DNA of 64,000 nt, taken from Tannerellaceae bacterium. Lineage in GTDB: Bacteria > Bacteroidota > Bacteroidia > Bacteroidales > Tannerellaceae. The stretch spans positions 1 to 64,000 of the forward strand of contig JAISXD010000079.1 in the NCBI GenBank assembly GCA_031270665.1, given 5' to 3'. How positions within the stretch are numbered: position 1 is the first letter of the stretch; the number at the start of each line of letters is the position of its first letter. The notes beneath the pieces were generated by a model that was given only the letters and a program-made list of their open reading frames with translations, was not told the DNA's origin and did not search any database. Below are positions 46,339 through 54,264 of the stretch, piece after piece. The position numbers were made by a program, and so were the translations under genes.

Positions 46339-47765
46339 AATACGGCGTCAAAGATTTGTTCTATATTCTGTTCCCGGTGTGTCAGGTGGATTTTCACGCC
46401 AAATGCACTGTGCAGGTGTTCCGCCAGACGTTGTGCCGAATACACCGAACGGTGTCGGCCCCCCGTACACCCGAAACTAACCATCAGGTTTGTAAATCCA
46501 CGGTCTAAATAGCGTTTTACGCAAGCGTCTACAATCGTTTGTACATGTTCAAGGAAGCGGGTTATTTCGCCGTCGTCTTCAAGGAAGCGCACCACCGGTT
46601 CGTCCAGCCCCGTAAAATGGTTGTAACGTTCATACTTGCCCGGGTTGTTGATCGCCCGGCAATCAAACACAAAGCCTCCCCCGTTGCCGGCAGGGTCGTT
46701 AGGTATCCCTTTCTTATAGGCGAAACTTACGATTTTCACCTCCAGCATCCGTCTTTGGATATCGTCCGAAAACTGTTTCAGCCGGGTCAACGCGCGAAGG
46801 ACAGAGCAGAGGTACGGATATTCCGGGAAATCTTCCCGTAACAGCCGGCGCAGGTTCTCAATGGCGAAAGGAACGCTTTGTATGAAATGGGGCTTCTTTT
46901 CAAAGTATCCCCTGAAGCCGTAAGCGCCCAATACCTGAAGGGTGCGGAAAAGGACGAAATGGCGCAGGCGGCGAAGAAAATCCGCTTCGTCAACAGGCAG
47001 ATACCGGCTTAAGGCCGTCATATACCCGGCGAGCAATTCCCTCTTCAAACCTTCGGGATAATTGGCCTTGGCCTGCCATAAGAAAGAGGCGATATCGTAA
47101 TAAACAGGGCCTTTCCGCCCGCCCTGGAAATCGATAAACCACGGTTCGCCCTCTTTAATCATTACATTGCGCGACTGGAAATCACGATAGAGGAACGTAT
47201 CGGAAGGCGTACATAACAGCGCATCGCTCAGTTGCTGGAAATCGTCTTCCAGCCTGTCTTCCTGAAAATCCATGCCGGTAGCTTTCAGGAAGCAGTATTT
47301 AAAGTAATTCAGGTCCCAAAGGATTGAACGCCGGTTGAACGCCGGCTGGGGATAGCAGTATGAAAAATCGAAATCATGCGCCCCGGCTACCTGGACAGAA
47401 GGCAACAGCTCAATTGTCTTATGCAGCAAACGGCGTTCGCTTTCATCGAATACGCCGCTTTTGCGTCCTTTTTCAATGGCGTCGAAGAGTAAGGTATCTC
47501 CCAAATCTTCCTGTAAATAAAAGGATTTGTCGCCGGTCCAATAATATACCTGGGGAACAGGCAGGCCTTTGCGGCGGAAATGGCCGGCCATATAGATAAA
47601 GGCGCCGTTTTCTTCCTGCGACGTACCGCTTACCCCGATTAACGTTTGGCTTCCCGTGATGCGGAAATAACGGCGGTTGGAACCCGATGAGGGCAACTCA
47701 TTTATCTCCCTGGCCCGGCTGCCGGTATAGGAATAATAGATTTTATGTAATTCGTCTATGATCAT
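46335..47765 (-). CDS. AmgK-like sugar kinase fused to RapZ C-terminal domain
   Basis: Residues 1 to ~330 are an aminoglycoside-phosphotransferase-fold kinase (catalytic loop LYRDFQSRNVM, metal loop IDFQGGRKGPVYYDIASFLW), most like AmgK, the anomeric kinase for MurNAc/GlcNAc. Residues ~345-476 match the C-terminal domain of RapZ (VKIVSFAYKKGIPNDP, GFVFDCRAINNPGKY, FGCTGGRHRSVYSAQRLAEHL). In enterobacteria this domain senses glucosamine-6-phosphate. The RapZ N-terminal P-loop kinase domain is absent. The fusion would combine cell-wall sugar salvage with amino-sugar sensing. It overlaps murU by 4 bases. Confidence 0.9.
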   Translation of the reverse strand: MIIDELHKIYYSYTGSRAREINELPSSGSNRRYFRITGSQTLIGVSGTSQEENGAFIYMAGHFRRKGLPVPQVYYWTGDKSFYLQEDLGDTLLFDAIEKGRKSGVFDESERRLLHKTIELLPSVQVAGAHDFDFSYCYPQPAFNRRSILWDLNYFKYCFLKATGMDFQEDRLEDDFQQLSDALLCTPSDTFLYRDFQSRNVMIKEGEPWFIDFQGGRKGPVYYDIASFLWQAKANYPEGLKRELLAGYMTALSRYLPVDEADFLRRLRHFVLFRTLQVLGAYGFRGYFEKKPHFIQSVPFAIENLRRLLREDFPEYPYLCSVLRALTRLKQFSDDIQRRMLEVKIVSFAYKKGIPNDPAGNGGGFVFDCRAINNPGKYERYNHFTGLDEPVVRFLEDDGEITRFLEHVQTIVDACVKRYLDRGFTNLMVSFGCTGGRHRSVYSAQRLAEHLHSAFGVKIHLTHREQNIEQIFDAVL

Positions 47766-47782
47766 TCTCCTTATTTGTAATG

Positions 47783-47790
47783 CAAATATA
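47783..47790 (-). promoter_or_regulatory. -7 box of the amgK-rapZ/murU operon
   Basis: The minus strand reads TATATTTG 17 bases before the ATG at 47765. An AAGGAG Shine-Dalgarno-like sequence lies between them, unusual in this genome. Confidence 0.55.
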
Positions 47791-47793
47791 GAG

Positions 47794-47833
47794 AAAAAAA
47801 CCGGTGTACAAGAAGTACGCCGGTTTATATAAG
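47794..47833. terminator. 40-bp hairpin terminator, copy 1
   Basis: Arms AAACCGG-GTAC / GTAC-CCGGTTT around AAGAA, flanked by A and T runs, can terminate in both directions. All 40 bases are identical to 48991-49030. Confidence 0.85.
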
Positions 47834-47926
47834 TTACACCTCTTGATATAAAAACCTGCTTTGTTGGGATGATTCAATTATTCGTTTGTGTTTGCGTTAA
47901 AGCAGAAATGTTTCGTCTGATCTATT

Positions 47927-48247
47927 TTATTCTTTCTCTTTCTCCTTGTTATTGAGAGGATAAAAATAGTCGACTACTAAAGTGAAAATAAAAGAAAAAA
48001 CACCTCCTGCTAAGGCTGTAAATAAATATGGAATAGAAAACCCACTCCACAACAAGTAAATTAACATGCACGAAATAAGAATATATAAAAGTCTAAGAAC
48101 AGTTGGAATACTATACCAGGAAAAAACCATTACAGAAGAAAAAGAAAACAACATAACAGGTTCAAAGTCCCAATTTGTTCCAAATCTCACAAACAGTATC
48201 ACAATGAATACGATAAAAGAATAACTAAAAAATATATTTCTCCTCAT
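47927..48247 (-). CDS. Small membrane protein, possible immunity protein
   Basis: A 106-aa, very hydrophobic protein with about four membrane helices and a short charged tail (PLNNKEKEKE). No family recognised. It lies directly after two double-glycine leader peptide genes in the same orientation, separated by a hairpin. Small multi-pass proteins in this place are often bacteriocin immunity proteins. That role is inference from position only. Confidence 0.6.
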   Translation of the reverse strand: MRRNIFFSYSFIVFIVILFVRFGTNWDFEPVMLFSFSSVMVFSWYSIPTVLRLLYILISCMLIYLLWSGFSIPYLFTALAGGVFSFIFTLVVDYFYPLNNKEKEKE

Positions 48248-48274
48248 GATGCCTATGATAATTAATTAAATACA

Positions 48275-48305
48275 AAAAGGTTGAGATTAATCTACTCAAC
48301 CTTTT
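48275..48305. terminator. Hairpin terminator after the double-glycine peptide genes
   Basis: Perfect 11-bp arms AAAAGGTTGAG / CTCAACCTTTT around a 9-base loop, with T-rich ends on both strands, sit between the second peptide gene and the small membrane protein. Confidence 0.8.
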
Positions 48306-48321
48306 GATACGATTTATATTA

Positions 48322-48483
48322 CTAATGCCCCATACATGTAGAATAATATTGAGCATCCGTCTGAACAAAATATTCAGAAGAAGCACAAAGCATTCCAATG
48401 AAATATGATAACCAACTGCCACCATTAACTGATTCTATTTCTGAATAGTTCAGTTCTTCAATTTTAGATTCAACAGATTCCAT
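48322..48483 (-). CDS. Double-glycine leader peptide 2 (bacteriocin-like)
   Basis: Too short for the ORF track start. From ATG at 48483 it reads 53 aa: a leader MESVESKIEELNYSEIESVNGG of the bacteriocin double-glycine type (acidic, ELNYSEIE..NGG), then a 31-residue core SWLSYFIGMLCASSEYFVQT and so on. The core holds two cysteines and a hydrophobic start. Such leaders are cut by C39-peptidase ABC exporters, none of which is visible in the window. The longer ORF-track start would put a hydrophobic segment before the leader and is unlikely. Confidence 0.7.
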   Translation of the reverse strand: MESVESKIEELNYSEIESVNGGSWLSYFIGMLCASSEYFVQTDAQYYSTCMGH

Positions 48484-48496
48484 ACATATATTATTG

Positions 48497-48682
48497 TTAC
48501 ATACAACTGTTAAAAGCATTATAGCCATCACGAAAATCACCCGTAGCTCCTCTATCAAGCATTTCGCCAACAGCTATTCCTATGAATAACCAAACAATGG
48601 GAGCAAGTCCTCCATTTGTTTCGTTCATTTCCATTTCATTCATTTTTTCTACTCCATAAGTAGCCGGATTCAAATTTCCCAT
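48497..48682 (-). CDS. Double-glycine leader peptide 1 (bacteriocin-like)
   Basis: From ATG at 48682 it reads 61 aa with leader MGNLNPATYGVEKMNEMEMNETNGG (25 aa, typical YGVEKMN..EM.E.NGG pattern) and a core LAPIVWLFIGIAVGEMLDRG... that is hydrophobic with a GxxxG-like spacing and a C-terminal Cys. The ORF track began 84 codons earlier in leader DNA. It precedes the second peptide by 13 bases, so the two form a two-peptide unit. Function as bacteriocin, pheromone or other secreted peptide is inferred. Confidence 0.72.
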   Translation of the reverse strand: MGNLNPATYGVEKMNEMEMNETNGGLAPIVWLFIGIAVGEMLDRGATGDFRDGYNAFNSCM

Positions 48683-48828
48683 AAATATAAAAATCAATTT
48701 GTCATCTACTCTTTCAAAGCTTTTCGATACCCGCTTCCCTGTATGTAAGGCTATCAGGCGATCTGTAAAAGTAATCAATTTTAACAACTTGCAAGTATTT
48801 CTGTTTCTCTTACAAAAGCAAAAGTACG

Positions 48829-48836
48829 ACCGGTTT
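48829..48836 (-). promoter_or_regulatory. -7 box for the double-glycine peptide genes
   Basis: The minus strand reads TACTTTTG, about 147 bases before the first peptide ATG, giving a long leader. The sequence 48683-48990 otherwise shows no credible gene. Confidence 0.5.
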
Positions 48837-48990
48837 GTGCAATGACATTGCACGGAAGGAATTATTTTTAATGTTTCCGGAAAAAATATTCTTTCTTTCC
48901 GAATTGGCAGATACGGTCTTTTGAGTCGATTCATACTTTTCTTGCGCCGACAAGGCGTCGTAATAAGGCATAGTATAAAGTTGATGATAT

Positions 48991-49030
48991 AAAAAAACCG
49001 GTGTACAAGAAGTACGCCGGTTTATATAAG
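48991..49030. terminator. 40-bp hairpin terminator, copy 2
   Basis: Identical to 47794-47833 and placed just after the stop of the second glutamate dehydrogenase gene, which it should terminate. Confidence 0.85.
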
Positions 49031-49061
49031 CATTCAAACAAATAAGTGTTATGCCGGTTGA

Positions 49062-50396
49062 TTAAAGTATCCCCTGAGCCATCATGGCTTTGGCAACTTT
49101 CATAAAGCCTGCAATATTAGCGCCCTTTACATAATCTACATATCCGTCGGGGCGTGTTCCGTACTGCGTGCATTGCGTATGGATGGAGTTCATGATAGTC
49201 TTCAGTTTATTGTCTACCTCTTCGCGCGTCCAACTAAGCTTCATGGCATTCTGCGTCATTTCCAAACCTGAAACAGCTACCCCTCCCGCGTTTGCCGCCT
49301 TACCCGGGGCATACAGTATTTTTGCTTCGAGGAAAGCGCTGACGGCTTCCGGCGTAGAAGGCATATTGGCTCCTTCCGAAACGGCTATACATCCGTTGGC
49401 CAATAATGTTTTAGCGTCGTCGCCCGTCAATTCGTTCTGTGTGGCGCCTGGCATGGCGATGTCGCATTTTTCACCCCACGGGCGGGCTCCTTCAACATAT
49501 TTGCAATTGTACTTTTCGGCATATTCTTTGATACGTCCGCGATACAGGTTCTTAAGTTCCATTATATACGCAAGCTTTTCACTGTCGATACCGTCAGGGT
49601 CGTAGATATAGCCGTTCGAATCGGATAAGGTAACCGGTTTGGCGCCTAATTCAATCAGCTTTTCAACGGTGTATTGGGCTACATTCCCGGAACCGGAAAC
49701 AGCTACCACTTTCCCTTTAATATCGATGTTGCGTGTTTTCAACATTTCCAACAGGAAGTAAACATTCCCATACCCTGTTGCTTCCGGGCGAATTAAAGAG
49801 CCGCCAAATTCCAGACCCTTCCCGGTAAATGTACCGGTGTTTTCGCGGGCCAGTTTCTTATACATACCATACATATAAGATACTTCGCGGCCGCCAACTC
49901 CTATATCGCCGGCAGGAACATCCGTATCGGGTCCGATATGGCGCCACAATTCCAACAGGAACGCCTGACAGAAACGCATAATTTCGGCATTGGATTTTCC
50001 TTTGGGATTGAAATCCGAACCACCTTTACCGCCACCCATCGGAAGGGTAGTTAATGAATTTTTAAACGTTTGTTCGAAAGCAAGAAATTTAAGGATAGAA
50101 GGATTTACCGATGCATGGAAACGCATCCCGCCTTTGTATGGGCCAATCACATTGTTGTGCTGGATACGGTAAGCCATGTTTGTGTGTACCTGCCCTTTAT
50201 CATCCGTCCAGGTAATACGGAAAGAGAATATGCGGTCGGGGATACAGAGGCGTTCAATCAGGTTGTTTTTTTCAAATTCAGGATGTTGATTGTATACTTC
50301 TTCAATCGACATCAATACTTCTTCAACCGCTTGATGATACTCAGGTTCATTCGGGAATCTTCTTTTCAAATCGCTTAATACTTCTTTTACTTTCAT
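49062..50396 (-). CDS. gdhA: Glutamate dehydrogenase, hexameric (copy 2)
   Basis: It has the same length (444 aa) and catalytic motifs as copy 1 (LPMGGGKGGSDF, VPAGDIGVGGREVSYMYG), but the nucleotide loop reads VAVSGSGNVAQYT instead of GFGNVAWG. That may point to a different coenzyme preference. Bacteroidales often have one NADP-dependent and one NAD-linked or dual enzyme. The bases upstream (50397-50562) are AT-rich without a gene. Confidence 0.97.
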   Translation of the reverse strand: MKVKEVLSDLKRRFPNEPEYHQAVEEVLMSIEEVYNQHPEFEKNNLIERLCIPDRIFSFRITWTDDKGQVHTNMAYRIQHNNVIGPYKGGMRFHASVNPSILKFLAFEQTFKNSLTTLPMGGGKGGSDFNPKGKSNAEIMRFCQAFLLELWRHIGPDTDVPAGDIGVGGREVSYMYGMYKKLARENTGTFTGKGLEFGGSLIRPEATGYGNVYFLLEMLKTRNIDIKGKVVAVSGSGNVAQYTVEKLIELGAKPVTLSDSNGYIYDPDGIDSEKLAYIMELKNLYRGRIKEYAEKYNCKYVEGARPWGEKCDIAMPGATQNELTGDDAKTLLANGCIAVSEGANMPSTPEAVSAFLEAKILYAPGKAANAGGVAVSGLEMTQNAMKLSWTREEVDNKLKTIMNSIHTQCTQYGTRPDGYVDYVKGANIAGFMKVAKAMMAQGIL

Positions 50397-50562
50397 GGGT
50401 TTTGTTGTTTATTTTTAATATTATAACCAAATTGCTATCCGCATCCGGTCTTTTTACGACGGTGCGAAGATAAATTAAATTTCAAAGTAACAAAACACCT
50501 GAAAGAAAAAAAGCAAAAAAAATATCATTTCGATACGATTTTACGCTAAATGTTTCGATTTA

Positions 50563-50745
50563 TTACTTATTCCGGCTTTTGATGTTCTTACAGATTGTCA
50601 CGAACACAATGATTCCGGAAGCCGTCAGGGCAAAAATGACCCGAAAATCTATTTTTTGGCTGTTAGCAAGCAACAGGTAGCATAAGCCCCCCCATAGTAG
50701 CGTGATACATGCAATCTGGCTGTTTGTCAGTTTCCTTCGTGCCAT
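50563..50745 (-). CDS. Small two-helix membrane protein
   Basis: A 60-aa protein with two membrane segments (SQIACITLLWGGLCYLLL, VIFALTASGIIVFVTIC) between basic ends. It starts 12 bases after the DUF2007 gene, in the same orientation, so it is likely translated from the same mRNA. No known family recognised. Confidence 0.65.
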   Translation of the reverse strand: MARRKLTNSQIACITLLWGGLCYLLLANSQKIDFRVIFALTASGIIVFVTICKNIKSRNK

Positions 50746-50757
50746 AATGTTGTTATA

Positions 50758-51150
50758 TTAATGTGAAGATAGCTGCGAGCCGAAAAAGATAAGCAGCCCG
50801 GCGCATACGGCGATAAGGATGAACAAAAAAAGTATCTGCTTTTCCAGAGGAAGATTCCTGAGGAAAGGAATATGGCGCGCCCATCCTGCTATGGTTTTGA
50901 TTTGTTCGGATTCTTCATTTTCAACAGGTATCTCATAGCCGTTGGCTACCATTACCTCAAGCGCATGCAACGCCTCGCTTTCCAACAATTCCACTCTGAC
51001 TCCGCCCAGATCTACATAACCTCGCATTACCTGTGCGGATATTTCATTCCTGATGTAGCAATCAATATCTTCCGATTTCAGCAGGGCAACCAATGCCCTC
51101 GCCTCGTCGGGATATTGAAAACGGGCTATCTCTACCATTTTGTCGTCCAT
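50758..51150 (-). CDS. DUF2007 family putative signal-transducing protein
   Basis: The first ~75 residues show the DUF2007 pattern: MVEIARFQYPDEARALVALLKSEDIDCYIRNE ... LGGVRVELLESEALHALEVM, a ferredoxin-like fold resembling PII-type effectors. A C-terminal membrane helix (KQILFLFILIAVCAGLLIFFG) anchors it. Function is unknown. A TATCTTTG box lies just upstream on the minus strand (about 51177-51184). Confidence 0.85.
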   Translation of the reverse strand: MDDKMVEIARFQYPDEARALVALLKSEDIDCYIRNEISAQVMRGYVDLGGVRVELLESEALHALEVMVANGYEIPVENEESEQIKTIAGWARHIPFLRNLPLEKQILFLFILIAVCAGLLIFFGSQLSSH

Positions 51151-51249
51151 AACCGTATTTTTTAGTGTCGCGAAGGCAAAGATAGCTAAAAAAGAGGGGA
51201 AGTTATATAAGTAACAACCCTATGATAGCACAATTCCTATAAAACCGCC

Positions 51250-53589
51250 TTAGAATGTAACGGATATTTCTGCGCCAATTTGAAAAGGTTTGCCTTTCTG
51301 AATATAGGGTTGTTTCAAAGACTCGAAATAGAACGTGGCATATTGGGTGTTTGTTATATTCCGGCTCCAAATATCCAGTTTTACAATGCCTTTACGTACG
51401 CCAACCTTGGCATTTAACGATCCGTAGAACTTTTGGCTGACGTCGTTTAACTCCGTCCAGTAGATATTGCCCACGCCGCTAAACTGGAGGGAAGCGCCAA
51501 ACTGGTCGAACCAGCAATTACGCAGAAACCTGTTGTATTGCATGCCAACGTTTAAGGTGTTCCGGGGCGTATAAGGGATGTGATTCCCTTTACAATCGGT
51601 TTTAACTATTTCGCTGGCGTCGTTTTTTACTTCGTATACATAATCCCGGAAGGTGGCATGGGTGAATCCATAGTTAACATCCGCCGCCAGATGGTTTGTT
51701 ATTCTTGCCCGCAATGATAACTCCGCTCCAAAGCTGCTTGCTTTTCCTGCGTTGGAGAGATAACGCCCGTTTCCACTGTCTACAAATCTGGTAAGCTGCA
51801 TGTCTTTTATGTCCATATAGAACAATGTCAATTCGCTGTGGAGGAGATTGCTGATCAGTTCGCTCCGTATACCCAATTCGTAGTTCCAGCTTTTCTCCGG
51901 TTTGTAGGCTGTTACTTCGTCGATAGGTTCGGGTTTGTATTTTTCGGCTTTTGCTTCTCCCACAAATTGCGACATCATGTCGTATTGCATTTGGCTTTGC
52001 ATCAAATCTGCCGACATTTGCACATTGTATCCTCCCGTTTTATACCCTTTGGCTACGGACAGATACGTAAACGTTCTTGGCGAACATTCGTATTTCAGGG
52101 ATACTTTAGGTAATACCTGCCAGAAATCCTGCGAAATAAATTCATCCATAACCGTCGGATTAATATTCGGAATTTCAGTAACCTTATCGCTTACGCTGTC
52201 TCTACTCATTCCCATACGCATAACAGCGTTTGACTGATAATGCATTTCCTGTTTTTCGTAATCCAAACGAATACCGGCGGTGAGTGACAATCCTTTTGTA
52301 AACAAATTATCATAAGTGGACTGATGATAAAGGGCAAATCCATAGGCCGGCGTATCAAATGAACCGGGTATATAAAGTTGTTTGTCCATCACCCGGAGGT
52401 AGAACGGCATGGAAGGATTATTCTTTTTGATATTGTTGAATACCCGTTGCAGTATCTCTTTTATGCCATCTTCCTTAAAGGTTACAGGCCCGTCAATATG
52501 AAAGTCATTATTGAAACCGTACAGTCCGAAAGACCATTGGTAGTTATGGGGCGTATTGCTTTTAATGGCGATTTCTTCACTGATCGCTTTTTGTTTTTGC
52601 GCTTGGCGTAACGCGAAAATTGATTTAGGCGAAAAGTCCTGATCCATTAACATATCGTCTTTAAAATATTGGAAACCGGTTGTGCTACTTAGTATAAACC
52701 TGTTTGTCCGGTATTCTAAAAATAAGCTGTTTGTTAACACCTTGCGTGTATAATAGCAAGAATCGTTTATGCTTACCGGGTCTGTAACGCCTGTCTCTTT
52801 ATGATAAAGCCCATAAGGGAAAGCGCCCTGGTCTGCATAATCGTACGATAAAGTATATGCGGCGGAGAGATAGGGCTTTATTTGCCAGTCTAACTTGAAA
52901 CGCCCGCCTGCCGACTTTTCCCAATCCGCTTTTTTGCCGGTAAAGCTGTTTTTGAAGAATCCGTCGTTCCTGTCATAATATCCACTGAGCGAAAGACCTA
53001 CGGTTTGACCTATTTTCCTGTAGTGAGATACTTTTCCTTTCAATTGGCCGTAATTTCCTCCGGACAGGGAAAGCTTTGTACCCTGAAAGTCAAAAGGCGA
53101 AAGGGTATAAATATTAACAATGCCTCCCATGGCGTTTCGTCCGTATAACGTACCTTGTGGGCCACGGAATATTTCGATCCGCTGTATATCCGTCAATTCA
53201 AAATCGAAAACGCTTTTATCCAGATAAGGTATATTATCCACATATAAACCCACCGACTGGCCGCTACTACGTGTACCGATACCCCGTATATAAATAGCGG
53301 AGGTCAGTTTGGCCCCATAATCGGGAATATACAGGTTAGGAACAAACGAGCTGATATCTTTCAACGTATTTATCCGGCGTCCGTTTATTGCTTGTGGCGA
53401 TATAACAGATACGGAACCGGGTAATGTACGAAACGCATTTGTCTCCTTTACAGACGATGTGATAACTACCTCGTCCATATTATACGTTTTAATGGTATCA
53501 TTCGGATTGATGTTGTCTGCCTTACCTTTACCGGTATGCGCACATATAAGAATACAACTAACAATTATCCACCTAATCGACTTCCTCAT
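51250..53589 (-). CDS. TonB-dependent outer-membrane receptor
   Basis: The start MRKSIRWIIVSCILICAHTG (53589) gives a proper signal peptide; the ORF-track start lies upstream of the promoter. The TonB box region is TYNMDEVVITSS, then a plug (LPGSVSVISPQAINGRRINT, GPQGTLYGRNAMGGIVNIYT) and a 22-strand barrel ending GAEISVTF. It lacks the carboxypeptidase-like domain and a SusD partner, so it belongs with siderophore/haem/cobalamin-type receptors rather than SusC. The ligand is unknown. About 779 aa. Confidence 0.94.
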   Translation of the reverse strand: MRKSIRWIIVSCILICAHTGKGKADNINPNDTIKTYNMDEVVITSSVKETNAFRTLPGSVSVISPQAINGRRINTLKDISSFVPNLYIPDYGAKLTSAIYIRGIGTRSSGQSVGLYVDNIPYLDKSVFDFELTDIQRIEIFRGPQGTLYGRNAMGGIVNIYTLSPFDFQGTKLSLSGGNYGQLKGKVSHYRKIGQTVGLSLSGYYDRNDGFFKNSFTGKKADWEKSAGGRFKLDWQIKPYLSAAYTLSYDYADQGAFPYGLYHKETGVTDPVSINDSCYYTRKVLTNSLFLEYRTNRFILSSTTGFQYFKDDMLMDQDFSPKSIFALRQAQKQKAISEEIAIKSNTPHNYQWSFGLYGFNNDFHIDGPVTFKEDGIKEILQRVFNNIKKNNPSMPFYLRVMDKQLYIPGSFDTPAYGFALYHQSTYDNLFTKGLSLTAGIRLDYEKQEMHYQSNAVMRMGMSRDSVSDKVTEIPNINPTVMDEFISQDFWQVLPKVSLKYECSPRTFTYLSVAKGYKTGGYNVQMSADLMQSQMQYDMMSQFVGEAKAEKYKPEPIDEVTAYKPEKSWNYELGIRSELISNLLHSELTLFYMDIKDMQLTRFVDSGNGRYLSNAGKASSFGAELSLRARITNHLAADVNYGFTHATFRDYVYEVKNDASEIVKTDCKGNHIPYTPRNTLNVGMQYNRFLRNCWFDQFGASLQFSGVGNIYWTELNDVSQKFYGSLNAKVGVRKGIVKLDIWSRNITNTQYATFYFESLKQPYIQKGKPFQIGAEISVTF

Positions 53590-53618
53590 AGCATATAAAT
53601 GATTAAAAATTACTGTTG

Positions 53619-53667
53619 CAAAGAAACAGCAATCTTTTTTTATGGGCAATCACTATATGTAGTGATT
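53619..53667 (-). promoter_or_regulatory. Promoter with overlapping palindromic operator for the TonB receptor
   Basis: On the minus strand TTG (53649-53647) and TTTCTTTG (53626-53619) are 20 bases apart. An 8-bp-arm palindrome AATCACTA-TATG-TAGTGATT (53648-53667) overlaps the -33 element, the place expected for a repressor or activator site. It could also be a weak terminator of the LuxR gene on the other side. Confidence 0.5.
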
Positions 53668-53691
53668 TTTCCGGCCTTAAATGTATTGCCT

Positions 53692-54252
53692 TTATAAGGG
53701 CGAAGACGCCAGCCCGTTCATTATGGCATAGAAGGTGAGGCCGGAAACGGTTTTTATGCCAAGTTTAGAGGTTATGTTTTTGCGGTGGGTGAGTACGGTG
53801 TTTAAACTGATATTCAGGGTGTCGGCTATATCTTTATTAGTAAGTCCCTGTACGATACACCTGAGTACGTCTGTTTCGCGGGAGGATAGTTCTTTACTTT
53901 TTTCATCCGTTGGGTTATTTCTTTCGGAAGCGAACAGTTGTTGCAGATTTTGGATAATGTCTTCCTGCGTGGCAAGTATATTCAGGTTATTTCCGGTGGC
54001 GAAGATTGCATCCCGGTTGATTAATAAAACGGTCTTGGCTTTGCGGGGGAGAAAGAAGTCGGTGTTTAAGACAAAAATTTCCGGCAGAGTGAAATAATAA
54101 TCGTAAGAGTCGCTGCTTGCCGAGGCCATACATTCAAAAGAAGAAAAACCGGCAATCTCAACCGGATGGAAATAATCTGTCAGTAAACTTTGCAAGCCGG
54201 CGTTCTGTAAGGTGTCGGGGAGAATAATCGCTATTTGCTTTGTTTTCTGCAT
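53692..54252 (-). CDS. LuxR-type transcriptional regulator
   Basis: The C-terminal GerE helix-turn-helix is LSSRETDVLRCIVQGLTNKDIADTLNISLNTVLTHRKN (~residues 118-158). The N-terminal ~110 residues look like a receiver domain that has lost the phospho-aspartate pattern. At 186 aa it is shorter than a normal NarL-type response regulator. It lies 12 bases after the hemerythrin-like gene, so the pair likely responds to oxygen or iron/redox state. It may act on the nearby TonB receptor promoter. Confidence 0.9.
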   Translation of the reverse strand: MQKTKQIAIILPDTLQNAGLQSLLTDYFHPVEIAGFSSFECMASASSDSYDYYFTLPEIFVLNTDFFLPRKAKTVLLINRDAIFATGNNLNILATQEDIIQNLQQLFASERNNPTDEKSKELSSRETDVLRCIVQGLTNKDIADTLNISLNTVLTHRKNITSKLGIKTVSGLTFYAIMNGLASSPL

Positions 54253-54264
54253 CTGTAGAATCGG

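Noticed and set aside
48497-48934. Full 145-aa ORF as one protein
   Set aside because: The first 84 codons are leader DNA with a promoter box inside; the real product begins at 48682 with a double-glycine leader.
48810-49037. 75-aa minus-strand ORF starting in the terminator
   Set aside because: Its first codons are the hairpin itself and it overlaps the promoter region of the peptide genes; no convincing protein features.
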